Below are positions 54,361 to 64,000 of a DNA stretch of 64,000 nucleotides, piece by piece; within the stretch, counting starts at the first letter, position 1; the number at the start of each line of letters is the position of its first letter. A model generated the notes under the pieces. That model ran no database searches and was not told the origin of the DNA. It was given only the letters and a program-made list of their open reading frames with translations. Source of the DNA: Sipunculus nudus (taxonomy: Eukaryota > Annelida > Sipuncula > Golfingiida > Sipunculidae); NCBI GenBank assembly GCA_026874595.1, contig CM049315.1:12648664-12712663 (forward strand), read 5' to 3'. The translations under genes and the position numbers were made by a program.

Positions 54361-55622
54361 CGTCTATTATTTTTAAATATTTGCTTAACTATGTACATTG
54401 GAGGTAATTAATATCGAATCATTCTACAAATCAGCAGTAAAAACATATAACTTAAGAAACACACTTATTTGAGTCATACATTTACATATAAACTTCAATT
54501 AATAGAGAATGATAAATTTTATAGATACTGTTCTAAAAAGCTGAATTAACCTAATTTATGAATACAAGGTAGGACCACTACAGAGCTACAACAAGTAAAC
54601 ATGTACACTGCGATAGAAACCGTTCTCGAGAATATTTCGGAGGACAGGTTTTTCTGACAATAGGATGGGTTGGCTGTTTTGACTGGTTGAACATTTTGAC
54701 ACATATATACAACAGGATTTTTTTTTCCTTTACGTGTTTCACTGTCAATCAATAAGTGTTGCATATTTCCCTGACTTTCAGTTGGTCCGAAATGTTATAT
54801 AAATTGTTATAACATTTGTTTCGTGCGTGTGTAAAGATTCAGTTAATGTGCAGATATTTGAACAATTGACGATAATATTAGGGCATGCATGGCAATAAAA
54901 CCAGTAAATAGTTCTTCAGTTAGTTATGTTACTCTGGCGTGGTCTTTAAATTGAGCCTGTGGTATCAAGTAATGGCTGAACATGATCAACATCAGCGCTG
55001 CAAATTGTTGCTTCATGCTGTACCTTCTTCCATTGTCTTAACTACATATATTAAACTCTGCAGTTCTTACCTTGTACCTGATCATTAAATAAGCATGGTT
55101 CCCACCAGCACATAATGATCGAGTCTAGAGTGCCCGGGCAGGTGCATAAGAAAAATCAATAATGTTTTATTCGGCTGTTATAATTTTGTAAACAAGTTTA
55201 TAAAACGGTTCTGTGATTGAGATTATAGATATTTTTATCACTTGCGAGGGCATGCTGTATGTATAGTAGTGTACATTGAAGGGATTATTGCTTCCACAAA
55301 GAGGGTGTGCGTATACTACTATTCCAGTTTGTCTGTGCGTGTGTGTCTTTGTTCACAACATTATTCACGGAATGATGAGTGGAATCTCATAAAATTTTCA
55401 GGGATTTCGGGAATAAGCCGATGTAAGATCAATTAGATATTTGTGCCGATCCGGCACATTTCAGTGACGTCATCAAGGAATATTCACAAATGTAGAGTCC
55501 AGCATGCACGATAAAATCTTAAGATATGGACCGCATAAGTAAAGGACGAGGCTTTCATTCAAGTCAGATTTCAAGGTCTTCCTTGTACGAGGTGACAGAA
55601 CAATATGTTAGAGGCAGCTTAC

Positions 55623-55740
55623 CTTCACATGTGATGTTGAGTACTGTTCTGTTACAGCTCTGCAGTAAGACCATGCTATAGCTGTTCTGGCAAGACGCGA
55701 CGATGTGGGTGGAGTTCGCCTCTGTGTTAAAGGGTGGCTG
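55623..55740 (-). CDS. Internal exon of the minus-strand membrane protein (glycosylated ectodomain)
   Basis: Acceptor ACCTCTCTTGCAG|C at 55741 and donor GTGAAG|GTAAGC at 55622 on the minus strand. The 118-nt exon enters in phase 0 and leaves in phase 1, exactly what the exon at 44045 needs. It encodes QPPFNTEANSTHIV, then SCQNSYSMVLLQSC and NRTVLNITCE: three N-glycosylation sequons and three Cys, typical of an extracellular segment. Frame 2 is also open, but its product lacks these features. Upstream exons were not found; they may lie beyond the window. Confidence 0.6.
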
Positions 55741-57000
55741 CTGCAAGAGAGGTAGCCAACCGCTGCACCATCCCACCGGAAGTGCTGCTAATTAAAAGAA
55801 AAAGACTACTGTCCAAATCACTACAAGACGATACCGCACCACAATGCAAGAATACATAGATTTAAAAGATTGTATACCCCGAATGTATGATTCACCAAGT
55901 CGGAGTATGATTTCATAGCTTAAACTTTTAAGTGCATGGACGAAAACCTCCACGTAACAAAAGTTTTAAATCAGAATAATTCAAATTTCAGACATAGTGT
56001 GAATTATTCGACCAATTGTACTTTTCGTAAGTTAGAATATTTGTGTTTAAAATCTTTAACGTACTTTCTTTATGCCAACTTGCGATATATAGTTGTGGTT
56101 TATTTGTGATAAAACAATAAATTTTCCATTAATTTTTATATATTTTCCCCAAACGACTAAAAGCTCTCTACTAACTTGATAGAAATTAAATAGATAGGAC
56201 TTCTGTATGATGCCCTCTCTCTCACCTGACCCGCTTGCCAACTTTCCTGTGTAATCACAGGAGGCTAGGTCAAGGACACTCAGTAACTCAGAATATTTAA
56301 GCCGACCACAAGGCAAACATCTGGACTCTGAATGTTTATACAATGCAAGTAAGTCTAACTCCTAAATCATATTTAGCAATAAGTGCTAAACTAAATACTG
56401 TTATTGAGCATTCCGCTGTATCTGTCACCGTATCGGTTATAATATTGTTGCATTTATTATACATGCAGGATGAAACAAAGGTAGCCACAACCATATAAAG
56501 CGAATTAAGTCGAAATTTCTAGATCTAGAAATACAAAATCGGTATTTAGTTAATAGCAGTGCACATATATGGCATAGGATTATCCTTATAATCGTCCTTA
56601 TGTGATGAATTTTTCTTAGTTTTTGTTTTGTCGAATAGAGGACGTCTTGATTCTGTACCAACAAATAACTTCTAAATAACTTCATCAACCTCTTTCAAAC
56701 ACATGTGGCAAGTTCTTAAACACGTTATTCAGCCAAAAAAAAATTGATGCGAGCATAAATATATCAGCTTTACCGCCGACGAACTGAGTGGATATTTTAC
56801 TTAATTGGAGCGAAATTATCCATTAAAGTTACCCATGAGCCACTACAGCAATGCCATATCCTCACTTACAGGGGCGTATTCATAGAAAGGCGCAAAGGGG
56901 CGCCCCCCCCCCCCCCAACCCCCATTACAATTCCTAATATTCACAAGTGCTATGTATGTAAACTCGCATTTATTTTATGTCCGATTATATAAGTATACGC
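55741..57000. other. Anonymous sequence
   Basis: No supported gene. A poly-C run lies at about 56899-56914. One exon-like stretch (56227-56330, minus) was considered and not accepted. Confidence 0.4.
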
Positions 57001-58620
57001 ACACATTTATTAAATTTATTTATTAACATCATATTTACGCAATGTAATAAACCAATTAGCTAAAATAAAGCTCGTCTATACCTTAGTGTCCTGTATTCCA
57101 TTTACAAATAAAAACACATATATTAAAACATCGATACAATACATTCATAAAACCATGGCAGGGAGTACAAAATACGAACATTGTGATCTCTCAAAAAGGC
57201 AAGCTTATATATATCATATTTTATCACATTTATATTATATTTATATTATATCAGCAGAGTACTAAAGTGTCACAGTCAAAATATATCTATAATATGAGAT
57301 AAGAAGCAATTATAATACAATATTCTGTTACATTGATAAACTTGGCAATAGCAATAAACAACATGGCATGGAGTTAATTTTATTTTTGTATGATTAATGA
57401 ATGCTACTTAAAAAGAATGCTACGCGCACCAACGCAAAGATATAGAACTGTTTACCATGTCATGGAGCCGATAAATTCTCTAACATTTCCACATTAATTC
57501 GTTTCTTGAAAGAAGCACATGCATAAAGTGGCTGATCTATAAGTTCATTGGATAACATTTTCCAGGCTTTTAGCTCAGCAAATAGTGAAGACTTTTTCAA
57601 ATATTTAGTTTTAGGTTAAGGAACGACTAAATTGCAACTCACAGCAACTCGAGTCCCATGATTGTGAGCCTTATGAACAAAATGAAAACTACCCCCTCGT
57701 GAACCAGGAACACATTTATACACATTTATACATTAACACTTAAACAGAATATGTATAGCGTTGATGTAGATTCATCCATCCCAGTTCACCTACTAGTATC
57801 GTGGAATTTGTAGTTTTTGGTTATAATTCGGGTAGCTCTGTTTAGTTTCATTTGTACCATACTGTTAGTAGACGATAAAGGTGCTTAGATGCCCCATGCC
57901 TAGGGCACAGTCGATACGTGGTTAAATGATTGTGGCATAAACCTTGGCCACTGATTTCAGAATAGCATAGCTTGATATGCGGTAAAGAACAATCTTTGAA
58001 TATTTTTGGCATAGTGAGTTAATATGTAGTTTCCAGGATAAATTAGCATCTATTATCACGCCAAGTAAATTAGTCTCATCAGAAAAGGTATAGTTGAATC
58101 CAATATTGATATCTGAAGATTCTGATAAGAAATCCTTTGGAATGTATTATAATAAGAGGTTTGTAATAATTTAGAGTGGGTAGGTATTCTTTAACCAGGT
58201 AAATTTGTTATTTGGTCTACAGTTCACTGCAATTTATTGGTCAAAATTAATCAAAATTACACCTAAGAAGCCCCTGGCGCTAAGGTACCACACCTTAGTA
58301 GTTGCTTCCTATAGCATTTCCAGAGTTGCTTGGTCAGGTCATACTTCTTACGGACTGAATGTTATATAATCTCAGCATTTTTTCCATGGCAGCTTTTAGC
58401 ACAGCTGGTAGATAATTTATGTATATTAAAAACAGAATTTGTCCTAGTATTACCCTGAGGGATACCTATAGACATTTGTACCAGCAGGGCTAAATAGATT
58501 ATATTTGTATTTTACTATCTGTAACCGATTATGAAGATATGCATGAAACCATACCACTGTGTTACTAGAAAATGCAAATTTAAATCTGTCTCTTGCTACT
58601 TCAGTAACTCCTCATGACTT
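57000..58620 (-). pseudogene. Non-LTR retrotransposon reverse-transcriptase relic (CR1/Jockey-like)
   Basis: On the minus strand, from about 58580 down: VVWFHAYLHNRLQIV, then (another frame) GIPQG, then ETNLLGVIIDANLSWKLHIN, YRISSYAILKSVAKVYATII, and near 57540 ELKAWKML and IDQPLYACASFKKRIN. These are ordered motifs of the RT fingers/palm and thumb of CR1/Jockey-type elements. Frameshifts and stops make it dead, and the YADD segment is not readable. An AATAAATTTAATAAA-type tail lies near 57,000-57,020. Confidence 0.72.
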
Positions 58621-58639
58621 GAAATGCGCTAGAGTAGTT

Positions 58640-60776
58640 CATTAATTTTACCGTACTATATCTGTAACATGTTAGATTGTAATCCTGCTTGAAAAACACG
58701 TCAAAAGTTCTCTTATTGCTTATTTACTGAATCATGATCTCCTTTCAACTGAACAAACTGCTTTCCTGTCAAATAACTCCACTCAAACTGCTCTACACCA
58801 TTCAGTCGACAACTGGGTCTCTATTATTGATCAGGGCCAACTTAATGGCGCGTGTTTCCTCGATGTTAAAAAGGCCGTTGATTCACTAACAGTATGGAAT
58901 TTATGGGACTCCTCTAAAGTGGTTATATTCATATTTAGATGATCGCAAACAATTTGTAACCCTCGCTTACCGTATTTTGAATGTAAAAACTATAACAACA
59001 GGTTTAACTCAAGGCACCGTCCTCGGCCCAGTTCTCTTTTTAATCTATCTGAACGACTAACCGGCTAATATCCCTGGAGCGAAATGTGCTCTCTATGCCG
59101 ATGATATCACGATACAAGTAAAGGGAACTGACGTTAATAATGCCCAAAACAAGCTTCAAACAGGCCTGTCTCCAAGTATATAAGATATGCGTAATAATAA
59201 GCTCTCTATAAATGCCGCAAAATCAGCTTACATGTTAATATACGCTCAAAACAACGTAGGTTTAAGGATAACATATCAATTAGTATGGGTGACTGTACTA
59301 TTGTGAATGTTGACTATGTCTGCCATTATTCATTGCAATGACCGACATCTATCATGGTATAATCAAAGAAAAGTAGTAATAAAGACATTTTGTTCAAAGT
59401 CACGACTACTGCACCACCGAATCAGCAAACTTCCTCCTAAAAATTACTTGAATACCTTTTACCATGCGTTCATTCAGCTAAATATTGATTATGGCCTTTC
59501 TGTTTGGGGAATCGTGCTCGTACATTTCGTTTTGCAAATCAGAGTTTTAAGGTGGAGCAGCCAGGATTATCTCGGGCATTTATGATCACTGTACAGCAGC
59601 TTGACCATCATCCATGATGAAGGATGGATGAACATAGTGCAACGAAACATGTAAATATTGCCGATATTGAAGTATAAATGTATCAATGAACTCGCCCCTT
59701 CTTGTCTTATTAAGAATTTACTTTTACCTGCAGTGATGCTCATCAGTATTACTCGTTCATCGGTTAACTTCTAAGTTAATCTTCCGACACCACACACACA
59801 GAAATCCTAAACTCCTCATTTTTTTTATGCAGGTAGTGTTTTATGGTACAGCCTTCCCATAAAATTTCAAATAATCTAAAGAGCTTTAAAAGGCTAGCGA
59901 GCTATTTTTCTGTAATAATTAGTGGTACTTCAGTAATAGTTATTGTGAGAAAAGCATCCGCTGTCATTTAGACTGATCCGTCCAATGTTACCTAAAGGAT
60001 CAGGTCACATGACCTCTCACTGAGCTCCGTGTTTGAGCATTTTCACCTGCACTTGTATCGTCGTCGTCGTAATTAACCCACAGTCCCACCTAGTATGGAT
60101 TTTGACCAATAACCATTAATACTGGTTCAGGTTTATTAGTCTTTGTTCTTTCTTTAAACTTCTGTACGACCACTGCATTATTGTATCTGCATATGTGATG
60201 TTGTTATGCCTGCCTTCTTAATGTGGCCCATTTGTGTATTTAGCTGGGTTCATCATTTAACGTTGCCAGTTAACGTGGCCCAGCACGTCTTCTTTTCTTT
60301 TAGCGTTGATGCTTATAAAACCAAGGTATAACAATTTCCTTTTATTTTTTGCTTGTATAGCTAAATAATAATAATATCTGGGCGTCAACTCATTTTTTTC
60401 AAAACCGTAGTAATGCACATTTTATCTAGTCTTTTGTAACACATACTATTTCAGATGCATATACTATGGTGCTTTATTTGGTTTTTAACCAAGCCTCGTT
60501 TAATGTATTTAATAACTCTGTTGCATACATTTCACAACGTAACACTACTATATATATTTGTACCCCACCTTTAGCTGTGCTTATTTCGCTGCGTTTATCG
60601 TTTAATATTGTGGTTGTATGGTCATTTTAGTTCAATGGACCCACTGATAACTGTATTTTTTGGTGAATGCTCTATGTATTACAGGGCCCTTCTGTGAAAC
60701 TAATTTTATTCTGATAAAGGCTACCCTGGAAGATGTTGTAATAAATAAATAAAAATAAATGAAAAATATAACGCCC
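58640..60776 (+). pseudogene. Non-LTR retrotransposon relic with RT and 3' tail (CR1/Jockey-like)
   Basis: Ordered RT motifs: EKHVKSSLIAYLLNHDLL, NSTQTALHH, GACFLDVKKAVDS (catalytic Asp region), PLKWLYSYLDDRKQF, TTGLTQGTVLGPVLFLIYLND, the active-site YADD at 59094-59105, and near 59,830 GSVLWYSLPIKFQ. There are in-frame stops (for example TAA after IYLND), frameshifts and an internal gap near 58890. The 3' untranslated part ends in AATAAATAAATAAAAATAAA at 60740-60776, the A-rich simple tail of this group. Non-functional. Confidence 0.8.
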
Positions 60777-62380
60777 TTTTTTAACGAGTCAGTAAATTGT
60801 CCTTTGTAATGTCTGCATGACTGTTGATATAAGCATACACGTCAGCTGACGCTTTGGTCACCCAGCTACAGACCGCCACATATGAATGACACCCGCTCTA
60901 TGGTGTACATTCCTTATTGGTATATGTAAATTTTATAGTTTTACCATATCCATTATGAATATTTGTATGTTTTCAACGAGACACATGAAAGGCTGCTGAG
61001 CCTGCTATTGAATAATGGTGCATGTATCAGCACCAATCTTAACTGAAAAGTAAATCATAATTCTATTGATTGAGTTAAAAAGCCCTCCCGCTTTACAGTC
61101 ACAGAAAAGACACGCATAATCATATTCTGTACATATTACTGTTTATCACCCAGCTGTTTTCAATGATTGAATGTTTTTTTCTTCATCAATTAATATTACT
61201 GATTTAAACAAATTCTGCATTTAGTACCTGTGTATTTTTTTTCTTACAAAATAATTAAATCAGCAAAATTACTTACTATAATTTTCTAATCCAAGTCTTA
61301 CATGTAACGGGAATTTAAAAAATTCTGAAATAGTCCAACTGTGTATCTCCATAGTAAGGGTAAGTTACTTAAACTAGATGTATCAACGAATAGTTAACAA
61401 CACAAATTGAGGTTTCAGTTGCGTTGACTCCCATTTAAATCCCCGAGACTGCCTTACCATACGTATTGGTGATGCAGAAATACAATAAGATGATCCCATG
61501 GAGGTATTTCAACAAATCTGGAACCAAACACGACATGGTCCTTGCAAGTGCAACGTCTACATAACGATCCGTATTGCCCGGACGCGCCTCAAGACGCGTA
61601 GTTATCTGCTTTTGATATCCGTTTCTTTAAAGGTTTGCTGGACACAGCAGCATATGTGTACATTCAGCAGATATATGTCACGTCTATAGCCACACCACGT
61701 AGTCCGCGTCTCCCTGGGTGGACTAGCTTTTTTGCCGTCCTCCGCCAGACCCCTCCTGGTCTCATTTCTTCATAACAAGGTTAGGTAATGACGACAGAAA
61801 CGTATAAAGCACCACCGCTTTCGATTGGGTGTGTATTTTGTCCATTCAATTGAAGAACAATAGGACTTGACTCCACTCGATGTTGAACACAAAGTACATG
61901 GGGTTTTGTCTCTCCCTTTCGAGTGCCAATGTCGACTGCACGATCGGTCGTTACCAGGTAAACCGACCGAGTCTACAAAGAGGCGATGGCGGATAAATTG
62001 ATTCTGGGAAAACAGAGCGTTCGGCCGTGGGGTGCCCTACAGGAAACAAGGAATCATTGTCCCAGGTATGGGTTAAACTGTTTACCTTGGAAACAACACC
62101 GCTCGAAATATTGAATGAACATGACCACGAGGTGGAACAATTAAAGTTGTGTTCATTCATAACTTCACGCACGAGATGTTGGAAAAAAACTAATTGCACG
62201 ACCGGGCGCCATTGGGTTCAAACAGGCTGCAATGGTTATTGATCTTGGTCTAATGTTTACCATTTGTTGTTAGTATTTCATTCTAATTGCCGCAAAAAGA
62301 TAACTGAGTAATGACGGAACATTTAAATGATAAAAAACAAGTGTGTTTGCACATACAAGTATACATGTACACATACATTT
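60777..62380. other. Anonymous sequence
   Basis: No gene, RNA or repeat structure that can be supported. Confidence 0.4.
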
Positions 62381-62525
62381 GGTTAGGGTAGTTGAGTGGT
62401 ATCAAGCTCGGCGATCAGGCGATCGAGGTTCGATTCCGGGCGTGACTGAGGGAGTGGGTTGCAGTGGTCCAACCAAAGTCGGTGGTTTTCCCTGGGTCCT
62501 CCAGCTATCACCATTTTACAGAATT
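62381..62525 (+). mobile_element. tRNA-derived SINE with Meta-like central domain
   Basis: A box TAGTTGAGTGG (62389-62399) and B box GGTTCGATTCC (62427-62437) mark a tRNA-derived head. It is followed by GTCGGTGGTTTTCCCTGGGT and CCTCCAG (62479-62504), close to the GTGGGTTTTCTCCGGG-type core of the MetaSINE superfamily known from bivalves and other animals. The 3' tail is not clear. Confidence 0.65.
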
Positions 62526-63214
62526 TGTCTGATTTCCGATTTACTCTTCGTGACTTTTAATGAAATCTAGGCAGATGCTGTTAAGAAAAGTTTTTATGAT
62601 CGTGTGTTAGTAAGCACAGCAATGTTGACGAACAGAAAATGTAACCTAAGGTAAACGAAGACATTGAAAGGTTATTAGTTGCAAACCGCCCTTTACAAAA
62701 CCCTAGCTGGTTCGATTTTGCCACCAGAAGTCCTTGCAGGATATATTTGGATTATTTTGTCTCCCACATGTTTCTAACACGTAAGACGGTATAAACCCCA
62801 ACAGGGCAGCCTGTGTGCCATGGGATCCGTATTTTCTTGCCTATTTTAAAAAAAGGTTCAAGGGATTGACCTTTTTTTTACTTTGTGTCTTTGATAAGAA
62901 AATGAGAATAATAGTTTATGCAACCAATATAAAATTAAGAACCTTATAGATCTCAATTATTACGCCTGCGTTTGGTTTCATATGGTATTTCTGCAGGTAC
63001 TGAAGAAAAAATCCCCGAATGTCTAATAAAAATATTGTAGCAGAATAATGAATCTTTTCCAGATTTAAGACAAAATAACGCCCCTTCGCTACGTAAAGAA
63101 ATTGAATTAGGTCAAATATGCAGTTTATGAGTTTATTAAGGATGCACATTGGCATTTATAATGTTTATATGGTGTTTGGTCTTTCATAGTCGTCCTCCGC
63201 TGTTGTCGTCTGTG
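62526..63214. other. Anonymous sequence
   Basis: AT-rich, nothing recognised. Confidence 0.4.
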
Positions 63215-63650
63215 TCAGTTTTGTGAACGAGATAACTTTTGAACCAATTGATTTTTTTTTTCATGAAATTTGAATTGTTTCTATCAAAATCTCTGAGAAG
63301 TTCGAAATCGGTGAGCTTGACCTTCACCTTAAAGGTCAAATAAGCCACAACTGAATATTTTTGTGATCTCCATAACTTTTGAATTATTGCACATTTTCCC
63401 TAAACTTTGATACACAAGTTGTTTCCACCATGCTCTTTGATAAGATTGGAAACTGGTGACCTTGCCCTGGATCTTCAAGGTCAAATCAGCCAAATTATTG
63501 CTAATTGTACTTCGATTTCTTGTGAATGTGAAAACTTTTGAAACCCTGCGTATTCTTTCCTCAAATTTATACAATTTTATACACCAGCTGTTTGAACTAA
63601 GATGGAAAATTGGTGACCTTGATCTCCAACTCAAAGTCAAATCCAGTGGT
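63215..63650. repeat. Diverged tandem repeat (GGTGACCTTG-type, ~140-155 bp)
   Basis: Three diverged units, each with ATAACTTTTGAA-like and GGTGA-CTTGA-CT words followed by AAGGTCAAAT (near 63300-63345, 63455-63490, 63610-63645). Short-word families like this are common in molluscan intergenic DNA. Confidence 0.55.
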
Positions 63651-63667
63651 GTCAATTTTTCTTCCAG

Positions 63668-63684
63668 GTGGGGGGGGGGGGGGG
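63668..63684. repeat. Poly-G run
   Basis: About 16 G residues between two tandem repeats. Confidence 0.9.
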
Positions 63685-63734
63685 ACGACTTTGTATATAT
63701 ATATGTCACAGTGGAGATTTCAATCCAGTGGGAT

Positions 63735-63945
63735 TGGAAAGTCCACTAGGTATGATCACAATTTGGAGCTCCCCTGGCTTGAGTCCAGTGGAAATCACAA
63801 TTGTAATCTCTCCTAGGATAAATTAAAATCCCACTGAATATCCTCTCACAATTGGGACTTCCTCTGGCTTGAGTCTAGTGGAAATTACAATTATAGTCTC
63901 TACAAGGATCAATTAAAATCCTACTGAATATCCTGTCACGATGAT
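63735..63945. repeat. Two-copy tandem repeat of ~91 bp
   Basis: CACAATT-GGAGCT/ACTTCC-CTGGCTTGAGTC and AATTAAAATCC-ACTGAATATCC recur with a period of about 91 bases, with a partial copy before them. Confidence 0.7.
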
Positions 63946-64000
63946 TATGATTATGTAAATTCATGGAAACTTCTGACTGAAGAGTGATTTAATAATAACA

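Larger units (their letters stand above)
44046..55622 (-). other. Probable 11.6 kb intron of the minus-strand membrane-protein gene
   Basis: Mostly anonymous AT-rich DNA. Noted separately: a tRNA-like relic (44650), TA run (50963), Cys-rich candidate exon (50030), G-rich runs (52130, 52521) and diverged tandem repeats (53250). Small extra exons could be hidden here. Confidence 0.4.

Noticed and set aside
56227-56330. Minus-strand exon-like stretch with CLPCG and ASCDYTG, donor TCAG|GTGAGA
   Set aside because: It ends in phase 1, whereas the next minus-strand exon at 55740 must be entered in phase 0; no other partner found. Could be an exon only if another lies between.
61951-62242. Overlapping ORFs on both strands, 71-82 codons
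   Set aside because: No recognisable domain and no splice-site pattern; the two frames shadow each other.
1-64000. CRISPR arrays, operons, bacterial-type promoters or defence systems
   Set aside because: Spliced genes, SINEs, solo LTRs and microsatellites show nuclear animal DNA. The direct repeats present are contiguous satellites without spacer structure.

Overview
This is eukaryotic, metazoan DNA. It is AT-rich and repeat-dense, and its genes are split by GT-AG introns or are intronless retrocopy-like genes. The hairpin-ended, tandem-repeat-bearing elements, the tRNA-derived SINE with a Meta-like central domain, and the Lhx6/8/Arrowhead-type LIM-homeodomain genes fit a marine lophotrochozoan, most likely a bivalve mollusc. 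The organism is inferred; nothing here names a species.

Region 1 (1-15,800) is a tandem segmental duplication. Two intact, intronless LIM-homeodomain genes (2772-3962 and 14096-15250) lie in near-identical 5' flanks, while their 3' flanks diverge sharply just after the stop codons. Upstream of each gene, and again in a shortened third copy at 8927-9578, is a decayed second homeobox. Between the copies lie a GGTGGCGCCACC tandem array (about 6,050-7,010), a roughly 1 kb dispersed repeat (7,699-8,640), a broken PIF/Harbinger transposase (9,649-10,128), a stretch of CTCGG/CCGAG words spaced about one helical turn apart (10,128-10,595), and a foldback DNA transposon with a perfect 9-bp target duplication (10,816-11,352).

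Region 2 (17,053-36,221) is one secreted lipase gene of the pancreatic lipase/phospholipase A1 family. Eight exons join in phase into 312 codons, with signal peptide, Ser/Asp/His triad and a very short lid. Its introns hold a roughly 340-bp tandem array, solo LTRs, an 81-bp minisatellite split by a foldback element, nested TIR elements, tRNA-derived repeats and an inverted partner of the 1 kb repeat.

Region 3 (36,600-39,230) has a third solo LTR with perfect 4-bp target duplications and a large 33-bp minisatellite that is open in every reading frame but is not a gene.

Region 4 (39,230-64,000) is mostly anonymous. Two minus-strand exons (55,623-55,740 and 43,756-44,045) join in phase and encode the C-terminal part of an unrecognised glycosylated single-pass membrane protein. 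Two reverse-transcriptase relics of CR1/Jockey-like retrotransposons lie head to head at 57,000-60,776. A Meta-like SINE sits at 62,381, and diverged tandem repeats fill 53,250-54,360 and 63,215-63,945.

The real genes (two LIM-homeodomain genes, the lipase, the membrane protein) do not form a functional unit. The more unusual content is the LIM-homeodomain duplication with its relic homeoboxes and the palindrome-core arrays.
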